DNA of 64,000 nt from JADKFD01 sp050250665 (GCA_050250665.1 JBFWOF010000025.1:1-64000); one strand, 5' to 3'. Counted from the stretch's first letter, positions 20,883-29,490 are shown. Notes: a model not told the origin generated them from the sequence alone. Made by a program: numbers and translations.

Positions 20883-21965
20883 TCACGCCGAACCCCGGTC
20901 GATCTTCCCGTGTTCCACGTGAAACACCGTCATGGCGCCCGCCCACTGTGAGAACGAGACACTCTGCTGGGTTCCGGTCACCCACAACTGAGCCCCGAGT
21001 TCGGCACAGGCCAGCAAGGCCCGGCGCTGATGATCCTCATCCAGCTCCGAGGCCAGATCGTCCAGCGCCACGATGGGCGCGTGCCCGCGACGGCTGCGAT
21101 AAATGCTCGCGGCCACCAGTACTGCGGCCAGCGCCACCAGCTTCTGCTGACCGCGCGAACCGTACTCGCGGATCTCGCGGCCGGCAAAGGACACCGTCCA
21201 GTCAGCCCGATGCGGTCCCGCCAGCGTATGGCCGACCTCACGCTCCCTCGCACTGAGGGACTCCAGGCGCTCGTACAGATCGACATCATCGCGCCAGCCG
21301 CGCTTGTAGCTGATCTCGGCAGTGCCCATCTCCGGCAGGGTTCCTGCCAGCGCGGATCGCATCTCGGCAGCAAACTCCGGGAATAAATTCCCTCTTAGCT
21401 GCGCGAGGGTCTCGCCCGCATCGGCCAGGTCGGAGGTCCAGACCCGTAGCTCGGCATCGGAGGGAGATTGCTTGAGTACGGCATTACGCTGGCGCAGCAA
21501 TCGTGCATAGCGCCGGTAGGCTTCGGTGAACTCCGGTTCCACGTGGAACACGATCCAGTCGAAGAAGCGCCGACGCACTTCCGCGCCACCACCAATCAGT
21601 TCGTGCGATTCCGGACTGAAGCAGACCACCGGAACCAGACTCGCCAACTCCGCCAGATCGGCGACACGCTCGCCATTGCGCAGCGCTCGCCAGGAGGAAC
21701 GTGCCCGCTCAAAACCCAAACGATCCTGGCGCCCATCGGTATCGATCTCGGCGTAGACCTGCAGCGCGGCGCTACCCCGCGCGATCACGGCCTCGTGGCC
21801 GCCGAAACGAAAGCTGCGCCCGGAACCGAGCAGAAACAGTGCCTCCAGAACGCTGGTCTTGCCGGCACCGTTGCCACCCAACAACAGATTCAGACCCGGC
21901 GCGGGCGCCAGCTCCACCTCCGCCAGACAACGCAAGCCAGCGATGGTCAGACGGGTCAGATGCAC
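20883..21965 (-). CDS. recF: DNA replication and repair protein RecF
   Basis: This 360-residue ABC-type ATPase begins MHLTRLTIAGLRCLAEVEL. It has Walker A GGNGAGKTS at about 30-38, the signature region EYGSRGQQKLVALAAVLV, and Walker B PIVALDDLASELD. RecF loads RecA at single-stranded gaps with RecO and RecR. It sits in the usual place between dnaN and gyrB. A terminator-like hairpin lies in the 72-bp gap between dnaN and recF, so recF expression may depend on readthrough. Confidence 0.95.
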   Translation of the reverse strand: MHLTRLTIAGLRCLAEVELAPAPGLNLLLGGNGAGKTSVLEALFLLGSGRSFRFGGHEAVIARGSAALQVYAEIDTDGRQDRLGFERARSSWRALRNGERVADLAELASLVPVVCFSPESHELIGGGAEVRRRFFDWIVFHVEPEFTEAYRRYARLLRQRNAVLKQSPSDAELRVWTSDLADAGETLAQLRGNLFPEFAAEMRSALAGTLPEMGTAEISYKRGWRDDVDLYERLESLSAREREVGHTLAGPHRADWTVSFAGREIREYGSRGQQKLVALAAVLVAASIYRSRRGHAPIVALDDLASELDEDHQRRALLACAELGAQLWVTGTQQSVSFSQWAGAMTVFHVEHGKIDRGSA

Positions 21966-21980
21966 CCGAGGGCTCCAACG

Positions 21981-22006
21981 AAAACGGGGCCGCAGATACG
22001 GCCCCG
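21981..22006 (-). terminator. Terminator-like hairpin between dnaN and recF
   Basis: On the minus strand a 7-bp perfect GC stem (CGGGGCC with GGCCCCG, 8-base loop) is followed by TTTT. It sits 32 bp after the dnaN stop and before the recF ATG. The U-run is short, so termination is probably partial. Confidence 0.5.
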
Positions 22007-22037
22007 CCAGGAAGACACAAACACGCTCACACCCGGA

Positions 22038-23138
22038 TCACAAGCGCAGCGGCATGACCACATGGCGCGTGGTGTCATCGATCGGCGATTCCACCAGCGC
22101 GCTGCTGGCGCCATCGCGCAGACGAATGCGTACGCGCTCACCATCCACCGCCGCCAGTGCATCCAGCAGATAGTTGACGTTGAAGCCGACCCCAAGCTGA
22201 TCCACCGTGGTCTCGGCCTCGATTTCTTCCATGGCTTCTTCCTGTTCGGGATTGTGTGCAATCACCCGCAACACGCCCGGCGAAACCTCGATCTTGACCC
22301 CGCGGTATTTCTCGTTCGACAGAATCGCCGCCCGCGACAGCGCCTGGCGAATGGCATCGCGATCGACCAGGATGACCTTGTCGGCGCCGAGCGGGATCAC
22401 CGCTTCGTAATCCGGGAAACGGCCATCGATCAGTTTCGACACCACGATGCTGTCGGACAGGCGGGCCCGGATATGGTTCTTCGAGAAGGCCAGTTCCAGT
22501 GGCGCCTCGCCTCCCTCCAGCAAACGCTGCAGCTCCAGGATGCCCTTGCGTGGCACGATCACCTGGCGCCGGATCTCACCTTCGGCCACACCGGCAGTTT
22601 CCGCCAGCGCCAAACGATGCCCATCCGTCGCCACCGTGCGCAGGCCATTGCTACGGACCTCAACCAGCAAGCCATTGAGGTAGTAGCGCACGTCCTGCAC
22701 CGCCATCGCGAACGCGCTACGCTCCAGCAGTTTCTTGAAACCGCCCTGATCGATCTCGATGCGTTCCTGGATATCGCCGGATTCGGTGGCCGGGAACTCG
22801 CTGGCCGGCAGCGTCGCCAGCGTGTAACGCGAACGTCCCGAGCTCAGCTTGACCCTTTCGCCTTCCTGCTTGAGATCGATCTTGGACCCGTCCGGCAGTG
22901 CCCGGACGATGTCGAACAGTTTGCGGGCAGGAATGGTGACCTCGCCGGCCTCGGCGCCGTCCACTGCCATCTTTGCCGACAGTTCGACTTCCAGATCGGT
23001 CGTGGTGAAACTGGCGCTGTCGCCCTCGACCCGGATCAGCACATTGGCGAGTACCGGCAGCGTCTGCCGTCTTTCCACCACGCCAACCACTTGCTGCAAG
23101 GGACGCAACAAAGCCTCTCGTTGGACGCTAAATCGCAT
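22038..23138 (-). CDS. dnaN: DNA polymerase III beta sliding clamp
   Basis: This 366-residue protein begins MRFSVQREALLRPLQQVVGV and shows the three-fold clamp organisation. Conserved features include LPVLANVLIR, TTTDLEVELS, the middle-domain RYYLNGLLVEV and TDGHRLALAE, and the C-terminal LLDALAAVDGERVRIRL. As a dimeric ring it tethers DNA polymerase III. The gene follows dnaA across a 234-bp gap that holds the probable replication origin. The C-terminus, MPLRL, matches the usual family end. Confidence 0.97.
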   Translation of the reverse strand: MRFSVQREALLRPLQQVVGVVERRQTLPVLANVLIRVEGDSASFTTTDLEVELSAKMAVDGAEAGEVTIPARKLFDIVRALPDGSKIDLKQEGERVKLSSGRSRYTLATLPASEFPATESGDIQERIEIDQGGFKKLLERSAFAMAVQDVRYYLNGLLVEVRSNGLRTVATDGHRLALAETAGVAEGEIRRQVIVPRKGILELQRLLEGGEAPLELAFSKNHIRARLSDSIVVSKLIDGRFPDYEAVIPLGADKVILVDRDAIRQALSRAAILSNEKYRGVKIEVSPGVLRVIAHNPEQEEAMEEIEAETTVDQLGVGFNVNYLLDALAAVDGERVRIRLRDGASSALVESPIDDTTRHVVMPLRL

Positions 23139-23372
23139 GATGCCAAGCTCCTAAGCTTCTAAGTCTTTTTAAGCAGTAGAACATGTTGATGATGATGATC
23201 AGCCGTTCTCCCTGTGCAAATCTCTCAACGTCTTGTTTCTAATGACAAATATCCAGCGGTACTGACGGGATGAACTGGCCTGGGAGCTGGGGACCAAATG
23301 TGGATAACTTTTCTGTCCCGCCCACTCCCCGAGTTATCCACAGCTTGCGCAGAGCTTTCCCTGCCCGCTCCC
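23139..23372. other. Probable chromosomal replication origin (oriC)
   Basis: The gap between dnaA and dnaN contains two perfect DnaA boxes in opposite orientation: TGTGGATAA at 23299-23307 and TTATCCACA at 23334-23342. Beside dnaN lies an AT-richer segment (about 23155-23260) with AAGTCTTTTTAAGC, a GATGATGATGAT run and CAAATATCC, a reasonable unwinding region. In gammaproteobacteria of this type oriC often lies beside dnaA. Only two strict boxes are visible; weaker ones would need a matrix search. Confidence 0.7.
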
Positions 23373-24692
23373 TCATACACTCAACATCCGCACCAGCTTG
23401 TCCCAGTCATCCCGCGTTCGTGAATCGGTGTCTACCAGTTCGCGCACCACTTTGCACGCATGCAGCACGGTGGTGTGATCACGACCACCGAAGGCCTGAC
23501 CGATCTCCGGCAGGCTGTGAGCGGTCAGATCCTTGGCCAGCGCCATCGCCATCTGCCGCGGCCGCACCAGTGAACGCGTGCGCTTCTTGCCGAGCAGATC
23601 ACTGAGCGGGATGCGGTGATAGTCCGACACCGTTTTCTGGATGTTCGACAGCGAGATCTGTTGCTCGTGCGGGCGCAGCACATCGCGCAGCGTGGATTGC
23701 GCAAAAGCCAGATCGACGTCGACCTTGCCGAGCAGATTGGCGTGCGCATGCAGCGTGTTCAGCGCACCCTCGAGCTCGCGCACATTGGAGCGCATGCGTC
23801 TGCCGATATACGCCGCCACTTCCTCGTTCAGATCCATGCCGGCGGCGGCCGCCTTTGACAGCAGGATGGCCACCCGGGTTTCGAAATCCGGTGGATCCAC
23901 GGCCACGCTGATGCCCCAGCCGAAGCGCGACTTCAACCGCGGCTCCAGCTTGTCGACTTCCTTGGGATAGCGATCGCAGGTCATGATGATCTGCTGCTTG
24001 GCGTCGTACAGGGCGTTGAACAGATGGAAGAACTCTTCCTGGGTACGATCCTTGCCCGCCAGGAACTGGATGTCGTCGATCAGCAGCGCGTCCACCGAGC
24101 GATAGCTGCGCTTGAACTGGTCCATCTTGTTTTGCTGCAGCGCATGGATCATCGCCCGGATGAATTCCTCCGAGCGCACGTACAGCACCTTGGCCCGCGG
24201 ATTGTTGCGCAGGATCAGGTTGCCGGCCGCGTGCAGCAGATGGGTCTTGCCCAGGCCGGTCCCGCCGTAAAGCAGGAAGGGGTTGTAGGCCTGACCCGGC
24301 TTCAGTGCCACCTGCAGCGCGGTGGCCCGCGCCAGCTGGTTGGACTTGCCCTCGACGAAATTGTCGAACTGGTAGCGGCTGTCGAGCTTGCCGTCGAAAC
24401 GGATATCAAGCTCGGCCGGGCGCTCCGTCGCGGTCACCGGCGCTACCGGCGCATCCCCGGTGCCGAGCTCCACCGAGACCTCGTTGACGGCCGGATCGAG
24501 CTCGGCCATCAGTTCACGCAGGCGCGGCAGGTAGTCTCGACGAACCCGGTCGGCGACGAAGCCGTTCGGCGCCAGCAGGATCAGATTGCCGCCACGCATG
24601 CGCGCCTGCATGGGCTTCAACCAGGTCTGCACGTCTTCTGCGACCAGTTCGGTACTGAGGCGATCGAGTGCTCGCTTCCAAGCCTTGTGCAT
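23373..24692 (-). CDS. dnaA: Chromosomal replication initiator protein DnaA
   Basis: The start at 24692 gives MHKAWKRALDRLSTELVAED, a normal DnaA beginning, and 439 residues; the longer frame covers repeats. Domain III has Walker A GGTGLGKTH, Walker B DALLIDDIQFL, the sensor region MTCDRYPKEVDKLEPRLKSR and the arginine finger stretch. Domain IV ends with LPEIGQAFGGRDHTTVLHA, the DNA-binding signature. It initiates replication by opening oriC. Upstream of it there is no rpmH/rnpA, only a repeat array and a WYL regulator. Confidence 0.97.
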   Translation of the reverse strand: MHKAWKRALDRLSTELVAEDVQTWLKPMQARMRGGNLILLAPNGFVADRVRRDYLPRLRELMAELDPAVNEVSVELGTGDAPVAPVTATERPAELDIRFDGKLDSRYQFDNFVEGKSNQLARATALQVALKPGQAYNPFLLYGGTGLGKTHLLHAAGNLILRNNPRAKVLYVRSEEFIRAMIHALQQNKMDQFKRSYRSVDALLIDDIQFLAGKDRTQEEFFHLFNALYDAKQQIIMTCDRYPKEVDKLEPRLKSRFGWGISVAVDPPDFETRVAILLSKAAAAGMDLNEEVAAYIGRRMRSNVRELEGALNTLHAHANLLGKVDVDLAFAQSTLRDVLRPHEQQISLSNIQKTVSDYHRIPLSDLLGKKRTRSLVRPRQMAMALAKDLTAHSLPEIGQAFGGRDHTTVLHACKVVRELVDTDSRTRDDWDKLVRMLSV

Positions 24693-24839
24693 GATCCGAA
24701 TGAGTTCTTGCGGGCGCCGCGCCCAGGGCGCCAGGGTCATGGAGGATAGCCGTCTTGGCCGATGCCGTCGCGTGCGGACCGCACAGAAGCGCCGGGCCCT
24801 TGCCAGTGCCCGCTGCCGCGCCCAATTCGACACCCTTAC

Positions 24840-25259
24840 GGCGTCTGGAACCAGAAGCGGGACGCGAAGGACGCGAAGGAGAAGCAGAAAGGTCGCGAAG
24901 GGAAAGATGTCAGATGGCTGCTGATCTGTTTCGTGTGGCTTCGGGTTTTCCCTGGCGAACTTCGCGACCTGCTCTTTACGCTTGTCAGCCTGGCGGCAAT
25001 CGTCGCCGCAGCAGACATCGGGCGCCATGAAAAGATGCCCAATGGTCTCTGCTCTACTTTGCGACCTTTCTGCTCCTTCTTCGCGTCCTTCGCGTCCTGC
25101 TCTTTGCCAGGGAATACCCAGCGGCAGTCGTCGCCGTCGCGGACATGGGCGCCAGGCGACGATGGCACATCAGAAACTGCTCGCCTTCGCGTCCTTCGCG
25201 TCCTGCTCTTTGCCAGGGAATACCTAGCGACAGTCGTCGCCGTCGCGGACATGGGCGAG
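24840..25259. repeat. Decaying tandem triplication between dnaA and the WYL gene
   Basis: Three copies of a block anchored on GGCAGTCGTCGCCGTCGCGG lie at 24993-25027, 25121-25153 and 25227-25259. Each is preceded by CTTCGCGTCCTTCGCGTCC or a variant and CTGCTCTTTGCCAGGG. The third copy covers the last ~35 bases of the WYL regulator gene, whose C-terminus (LAHVRDGDDCR) is therefore repeat derived. The array fills most of the 531-bp gap upstream of dnaA. No DnaA box is seen in it. Confidence 0.7.
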
Positions 25260-25916
25260 GAAGCCCTGCAGGCTGATATCCGCGCTGTCGGGTATGGACT
25301 CGCGCAGCAGATCGAGGGTCACGAAGCGATCGATGCGGAAGCTGCGATAGGCCTGGCGCAGCTCGCACCAGGCGGCGAGCGTCCAGACCTTGCCCCAGTA
25401 GAACAGGCCCAGGGGCCACAGCACGCGGCTGGTGACGGCCTCCTTGCCATCCAGATATTCGGCGGCGATGCGGCGGCGTTCCTTCATGCCGCGGCGCGCC
25501 ACCGACAGCGCTCGACGCGTGCGCGGATCATGGCTGAAAGCCAGCACTTCCATGCCCGCAGCCTTGAGCTCCGGCCGCAGGCGTTGCGGCAGCACCGCAT
25601 CGATCTTGCTCAACACCCGATCGGCGGCGGCGCGCAGATCCTCATCGGCATAGGCCGACACCCAGGCCGCGCCGAGGGCCAGCGCCTCGAGTTCGTCGCG
25701 CTCGAACATCAACGGCGGCACCTGATAGCCGGCACGCAGTGAGTAACCGATACCAGCCGCACCCTCGACCGGGGTGCCCTGCGCCGCCAGATCGGCGACA
25801 TCGCGATAGACCGTGCGCTCGGACACGCCCAGGCGTTCGCCCAGCTGCCTGGCGGTACGCACCCGGCCGCGACCGAGTTCGAGCAGCAGTTGAAACAGGC
25901 GATCGCCGCGGCGCAT
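25224..25916 (-). CDS. YafY-type HTH and WYL-domain transcriptional regulator
   Basis: This 230-residue protein has an N-terminal winged helix (RTARQLGERLGVSERTVYRDVADLA, residues ~18-42) and a C-terminal WYL-like domain (VLWPLGLFYWGKVWTLAAWC at ~165-185). The family includes YafY and PafBC-type DNA-damage regulators that bind single-stranded DNA or ligands through WYL. It overlaps the stop of the upstream Cdd1-like gene by ATGA, so both are co-translated. The last 12 codons coincide with a repeat copy that recurs twice downstream, suggesting the original C-terminus was replaced or extended. Confidence 0.85.
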   Translation of the reverse strand: MRRGDRLFQLLLELGRGRVRTARQLGERLGVSERTVYRDVADLAAQGTPVEGAAGIGYSLRAGYQVPPLMFERDELEALALGAAWVSAYADEDLRAAADRVLSKIDAVLPQRLRPELKAAGMEVLAFSHDPRTRRALSVARRGMKERRRIAAEYLDGKEAVTSRVLWPLGLFYWGKVWTLAAWCELRQAYRSFRIDRFVTLDLLRESIPDSADISLQGFLAHVRDGDDCR

Positions 25917-26260
25917 CAGCGCAGCCCGCCGGCGCTGTCATCGGCACTGCGCGCATTGCCGTACAGCGCCTTGCGCTCGGCCGTGTAGTGCCACCAGGGT
26001 TGCAGCGGGTCGCCGCTGGCCTGGCGGGTCAGGCCGATCAGCACATCGAGCACACACGGATCCTGGCGGCTGCCGCTGCGGTGCTCCAGTTCCCGAAACA
26101 GCTGCAAAGGATCGCGGCCGTGCAGATCGCGCGGATGGACAAGCCCGAGCAGACGCAGATCGCCGGCGGTCGCCGGACCGACATTGGGCAACTGTTCGAA
26201 GCGGGTGGCCTCGGCAAATTCGGACACCTTGCCGCTGGTCTGACGCGCCCTGGCTTTCAT
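25916..26260 (-). CDS. Helix-hairpin-helix protein, Cdd1/mitomycin-resistance-like
   Basis: This 114-residue protein carries the Cdd1 family pattern: a helix-hairpin-helix (QLPNVGPATAGDLRLLGL, ~24-41), then GRDPLQLFRELEHRSG, the conserved CVLDVL, and PWWHYTAERK. Proteins of this family are small putative DNA-binding factors. It is the first gene of a two-gene unit with the WYL regulator (ATGA overlap). A stand-alone HhH protein feeding a WYL regulator suggests a DNA-damage or nucleic-acid sensing role, which is inference. Confidence 0.75.
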   Translation of the reverse strand: MKARARQTSGKVSEFAEATRFEQLPNVGPATAGDLRLLGLVHPRDLHGRDPLQLFRELEHRSGSRQDPCVLDVLIGLTRQASGDPLQPWWHYTAERKALYGNARSADDSAGGLR

Positions 26261-26368
26261 GACCGCTACTCCTTTCCGACCCCCTGCAGCTTACTGCCAT
26301 TCTGCTGCCATCCACGAGTGCCCTTGCCCACGGACCCTGACAGAACACTGGCAGCAGGGCTGGTAGCT

Positions 26369-26397
26369 GGTTGTTGGTTGTCGGTTGTCGGTTGTTG
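26369..26397. repeat. GGTTGTY heptamer array
   Basis: Four tandem copies of a 7-base unit (GGTTGTT or GGTTGTC). The same heptamer recurs in either orientation at 30912-30942, 51732-51761 and 56570-56592, always outside conserved coding regions. Confidence 0.8.
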
Positions 26398-26507
26398 CGA
26401 CCGCGACGGGAAGCAGAGTGCTGCAAGCGGTGCGTGAGGGAGTCTGGATCGCCTGTGGCGGTGCGCTTGTTCGCGTAACGATTTGGGGCGAGCGGAAGGG
26501 GGCAGGG

Positions 26508-26580
26508 GCCCAAGCTCGCTGCATGGTCGGAGTGTGCGGCGAGGTGGGTCCCCTGCCCCTTGCCCCCTGCCCCTTTGTGA
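26508..26580. repeat. Dispersed ~75-bp repeat (GGGGCAGGGGCCC type), copy 1
   Basis: It begins AAGGGGGCAGGGGCCCAAG, continues CTCGCTGCATGGTC, and ends GGGTCCCCTGCCCCTTG. A reverse-orientation copy lies at 44453-44545 with the same interior (GCTCGCTGCAAGGTC in reverse complement). Shorter pieces occur near 55207. The remainder of the 26261-26693 gap shows no gene. Confidence 0.6.
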
Positions 26581-26693
26581 GGCAGTAACATCCGCGGCTT
26601 ACGACACCTCTGGTGAGCGCACCCTCTGCACGCGCAGGTGTGAGAAATGCGGGCTAGGATTGCGGGCTTGTTCTGCTGCCTGACCCGAATCCC

Positions 26694-27650
26694 ATGAATC
26701 AACTCGATCAACTCAAGGCCTGCACCGTGGTGGTGGCCGATACCGGCAATTTCAAACAGCTGGCGCAGTTCGCGCCGCGGGATGCGACGACCAATCCGTC
26801 GCTGATCCTGAAAGCCGTGTTGCAGCCCGAATACGCCCCGCTGCTGGCGGAAACCGTCGCCGCGCATTCGGGTCTGGCCCACGAGCACATCGTCGATCAG
26901 GTGCTGGTGCGCTTCGGGCTGGAGATTCTCAAGGTGGTGCCGGGCCGGGTCAGTACCGAAGTCGATGCGCGCCTGTCCTTCGATACGCTGGCCACCATCG
27001 CCCGCGCTCGACGCCTGATCGCCCTCTACCAGCAGGCCGGCATTGCCCGCGAGCGCGTGCTGATCAAGATTGCCGCCACCTGGGAAGGCATCCAGGCGGC
27101 CCAGGTGCTGGAGCGCGAGGGCATCCATTGCAATCTCACCCTGCTGTTTGCCTACTGCCAGGCGGTGGCCTGCGGCGCCGCCGGCGTGCGCCTGATCTCG
27201 CCCTTCGTCGGGCGCATTTACGACTGGTACAAGAAGGCCGCGGGAGCTGCCTGGGATGAAGTCGCTCACGCCGGCCCCAACGATCCGGGCGTGCGCTCGG
27301 TGGCGCAGATCTGGACCTATCTCAAACGCTTCGGCATCGCCACCGAAGTCATGGGTGCCAGCTTCCGCAATATCGGCCAGATCCAGGCGCTCGCCGGTTG
27401 CGATCTGCTGACCATCAGCCCGGAACTGCTGGCCGAGTTGCAGGCCCTGTCGGCGCCCTTGCCCCGGGCACTGGATGCAGACATCGCGGCGGCTGCCGAT
27501 CTCGAAGAAGTGCATTTCGATGAAGCCAGTTTCCGCTATGCGCTGAACGCCGATGCCATGGCCACCGAGAAGCTGGCCGAGGGCATCCGCGCTTTTGCCG
27601 CCGATGCCGGCAAGCTTGACCGGATGATCGAGGCCCTGCTGGCGAAATAG
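26694..27650 (+). CDS. tal: Transaldolase
   Basis: This 318-residue protein matches TalB-type transaldolases. Conserved features are DATTNPSLILKA near the N-terminus, GRVSTEVDARLSFD, the Schiff-base Lys in VLIKIAATWEGIQAA at ~130-145, and CNLTLLFAYCQAVAC with PFVGRIYDWYKK. It transfers a dihydroxyacetone unit between sedoheptulose 7-phosphate and glyceraldehyde 3-phosphate in the pentose phosphate pathway (cytoplasm). Length and motifs are complete. It stands alone between two repeat-rich gaps. Confidence 0.96.
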   Translation: MNQLDQLKACTVVVADTGNFKQLAQFAPRDATTNPSLILKAVLQPEYAPLLAETVAAHSGLAHEHIVDQVLVRFGLEILKVVPGRVSTEVDARLSFDTLATIARARRLIALYQQAGIARERVLIKIAATWEGIQAAQVLEREGIHCNLTLLFAYCQAVACGAAGVRLISPFVGRIYDWYKKAAGAAWDEVAHAGPNDPGVRSVAQIWTYLKRFGIATEVMGASFRNIGQIQALAGCDLLTISPELLAELQALSAPLPRALDADIAAAADLEEVHFDEASFRYALNADAMATEKLAEGIRAFAADAGKLDRMIEALLAK

Positions 27651-27752
27651 GCCGGCATCCGGGAAGGTCGGATCGGGCCGCGCGGACAGCGTCGATGCGA
27701 GTTACATGTTTGGTCCCGCCATTGCTCAGGGGCCATGAACCCCAAGCTGGCC

Positions 27753-27828
27753 TGTAGGAGCGACCTCGCGTCGCGACCGGCCAATCACACGTCCGCAGCA
27801 GCGCTCGCGCCGCAAGGGCGCTCCTACA
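27753..27828. repeat. GTAGGAGCGACC repeat pair, diverged
   Basis: The left arm begins TGTAGGAGCGACCTCGCGTC and the right arm ends AAGGGCGCTCCTACA. The right arm has drifted from the perfect form seen at 20785-20847. Confidence 0.75.
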
Positions 27829-27840
27829 GATGGACAAAGC

Positions 27841-27912
27841 CGGCGCCGCGCTGCGGCGCCGCTCGAACCCAGGATCAAAAGCGGCCGCGCAGGCGCGCGT
27901 CCCTCCTCAAAG
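27841..27912. repeat. Dispersed GC-rich repeat (copy 2 of 4)
   Basis: It begins CGGCGCCGCGCTGCGGCGCC and ends GCGCGTCCCTCCTCAAAG, as at 9395-9515, with a shorter middle. It directly follows a GTAGGAGCGACC pair, so two families are stacked in this 273-bp gap. Confidence 0.75.
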
Positions 27913-27923
27913 ATACTTCCAAG

Positions 27924-28481
27924 CTACCCGCGCCAATTGGCGTGGCTCTCCCAGAAAGCCACGCTGCGACGGTAGGCGGCGCGATCCAGCGGCACGCCTG
28001 AGCCGCCTTCTTCCACGCCGAGCGCGTTGCGCATCATCGTGATCGGGGCCATCGGAATTTCTTCGGGCTCGGCGCCGTAGAGGCAGCCGACCACGCCCCA
28101 CTCGGTATCGATGCGAGTGCCCTCTTTGGCCAGCTGTTCGCGGTCGTAGAGGATCACGATCAGATACTCCGCCACCGGGGGTTCCAGGCCCTCGAACCAG
28201 CGCACCAGCACCGGCAATTCCTCCGAAGTGCGGGCCTCGTAGGCGCTGCGCAACAGGTGGCGGTTGTGCTCGGTGATCGGCACCGCAAAGCAGCGTGTGG
28301 AAGTCCAGTTGCGATAGACATGGAGCTGGCAGAACGGCGCGTAGCCGGGCAGCACCTTGACCGGCTGCAGTTCGTTGAGTTTCTGTTCGAACTCCTCGGC
28401 TGTGCAGTCCTGAATGGTGTTGCGGCGTGGCTCGCGCGGAAACAACCGGGTGCGGGCGAAGGCGGTCAGGGTGATCGACAT
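27924..28481 (-). CDS. DUF3228 family protein
   Basis: This 185-residue soluble protein begins MSITLTAFARTRLFPREP and RRNTIQDCTAEEFEQKL, matching the pattern I know for DUF3228. Other conserved blocks are LPGYAPFCQLHVY, ARTSEELPVLVRWFEG and WGVVGCLYGAEPEE with MAPITMMRNALG. No signal peptide, membrane helix or catalytic motif is obvious. It is followed by 88 bp to the next minus-strand gene. The biochemical role of this family is not known to me. Confidence 0.75.
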   Translation of the reverse strand: MSITLTAFARTRLFPREPRRNTIQDCTAEEFEQKLNELQPVKVLPGYAPFCQLHVYRNWTSTRCFAVPITEHNRHLLRSAYEARTSEELPVLVRWFEGLEPPVAEYLIVILYDREQLAKEGTRIDTEWGVVGCLYGAEPEEIPMAPITMMRNALGVEEGGSGVPLDRAAYRRSVAFWESHANWRG

Positions 28482-28569
28482 CGGTCACATCAAGGGTAGC
28501 GGGTCAGCCTTCATTCTGCGACAGAACGGCGGGCCACAGGTGACCTGCCCGCGGAGGCCAACACCCGCT

Positions 28570-29490
28570 TCAGCGCGGTGGCAGCAGAAACTGCATCGGC
28601 ACCTGCAACCGCGCCGACCAGGAATTCTCGCTGTGGTCGGTGCCGGGGTAATACAGGGTCAGCCAGTTGCTGCGGTCGTAGCCATGTCTGCGCATCAGGG
28701 CATCGGCGCGCTGCTGCAGCGGCGGGTACCAGGCGTCCAGGGTCTGATCGCCGTAATCGAAATAGATCCGGTGCCTTGCCGGCGTCGGCAGCTGCGCGTC
28801 GAAATAGTCGAAGAAGGCCTGCTGCACTTCGGCATCGTTTCCCACCAGCGTGCCGACCCAGTGCGTGGACAGACAGGCTGCGGCGCCGAAGATCTCGGGG
28901 TATTCGGAGATCGCATACAGCGAGATCAGGCCACCCATGCTCGAACCCATCACCACGGTGCTGGCGGCTGAGCCATCGACGGCATAGCGGGCATCGATGC
29001 GCGGCTTCAGTTCGCTGACCAGAAAGCGCAGATAGTCATCCGAGTCCACCGGCCGCCCGAACAGCAGCTCGTTGCCGCGATCGATGCGGTAGAGCTCGGC
29101 CTGCTTGGCGGCGCTCAGGCGCTCGAAGGCCCTCTCGGGATACAGCTCCGAGTGACGCATGCTCGGGATGTTCCAGACCCCGACGATGATGAAGGGCCGG
29201 GTCTTGCCGCCGCGGATCAGCTCCGCGGCCACCTCGTCTGCACGCCACTCCTGGCCGTTCCAGGTGTGGGCCGGATCGAACAGCATCTGGCCATCGTGCA
29301 TGTACAGCACCGCGTAGGGCGCCGCTGCGGGATAGCCATCGGGCAGCCAGACATCCACCGGGCGCGAGGGAATCAGCTCCGATTCGATCGGATCGAGACG
29401 CTCGATGCTGCCACTGCTGACCTGTGGCAGCGGCTGCGCCGAGGCCGCAGTCCAGACCATGCAGCAAACCAGCAGCCAGAATCCTTTCAT
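28570..29490 (-). CDS. Exported alpha/beta-hydrolase of the esterase D (PF00756) family
   Basis: The start at 29490 gives a signal peptide (MKGFWLLVCCMVWTAASA) and 306 residues. The nucleophile elbow is VVMGSSMGGLISLYA (Ser in GSSMGG, about residue 174); the oxyanion region is YMHDGQMLFD; the catalytic His is probably in YYPGTDHSENSW near the C-terminus. The relatives include enterochelin esterases and feruloyl/acyl esterases. It is probably periplasmic. The substrate is not indicated by the neighbours. Confidence 0.85.
   Translation of the reverse strand: MKGFWLLVCCMVWTAASAQPLPQVSSGSIERLDPIESELIPSRPVDVWLPDGYPAAAPYAVLYMHDGQMLFDPAHTWNGQEWRADEVAAELIRGGKTRPFIIVGVWNIPSMRHSELYPERAFERLSAAKQAELYRIDRGNELLFGRPVDSDDYLRFLVSELKPRIDARYAVDGSAASTVVMGSSMGGLISLYAISEYPEIFGAAACLSTHWVGTLVGNDAEVQQAFFDYFDAQLPTPARHRIYFDYGDQTLDAWYPPLQQRADALMRRHGYDRSNWLTLYYPGTDHSENSWSARLQVPMQFLLPPR

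Noticed and set aside
23180..23197. GATGATGATGAT run as a DnaA-trio
   Set aside because: Trios read 5'-TAG on the unwound strand; this run reads GAT/ATC on either strand, so I only call it part of an AT-richer tract.
24693..25028. Long N-terminal extension of DnaA
   Set aside because: The extra 112 codons are repeat derived; MHKAWKRALDRL is the normal DnaA start.
25938..27515. 525-codon minus-strand frame across the tal gene and repeats
   Set aside because: It crosses the transaldolase gene in antisense, reads through the heptamer array and overlaps the Cdd1-like gene in another frame.
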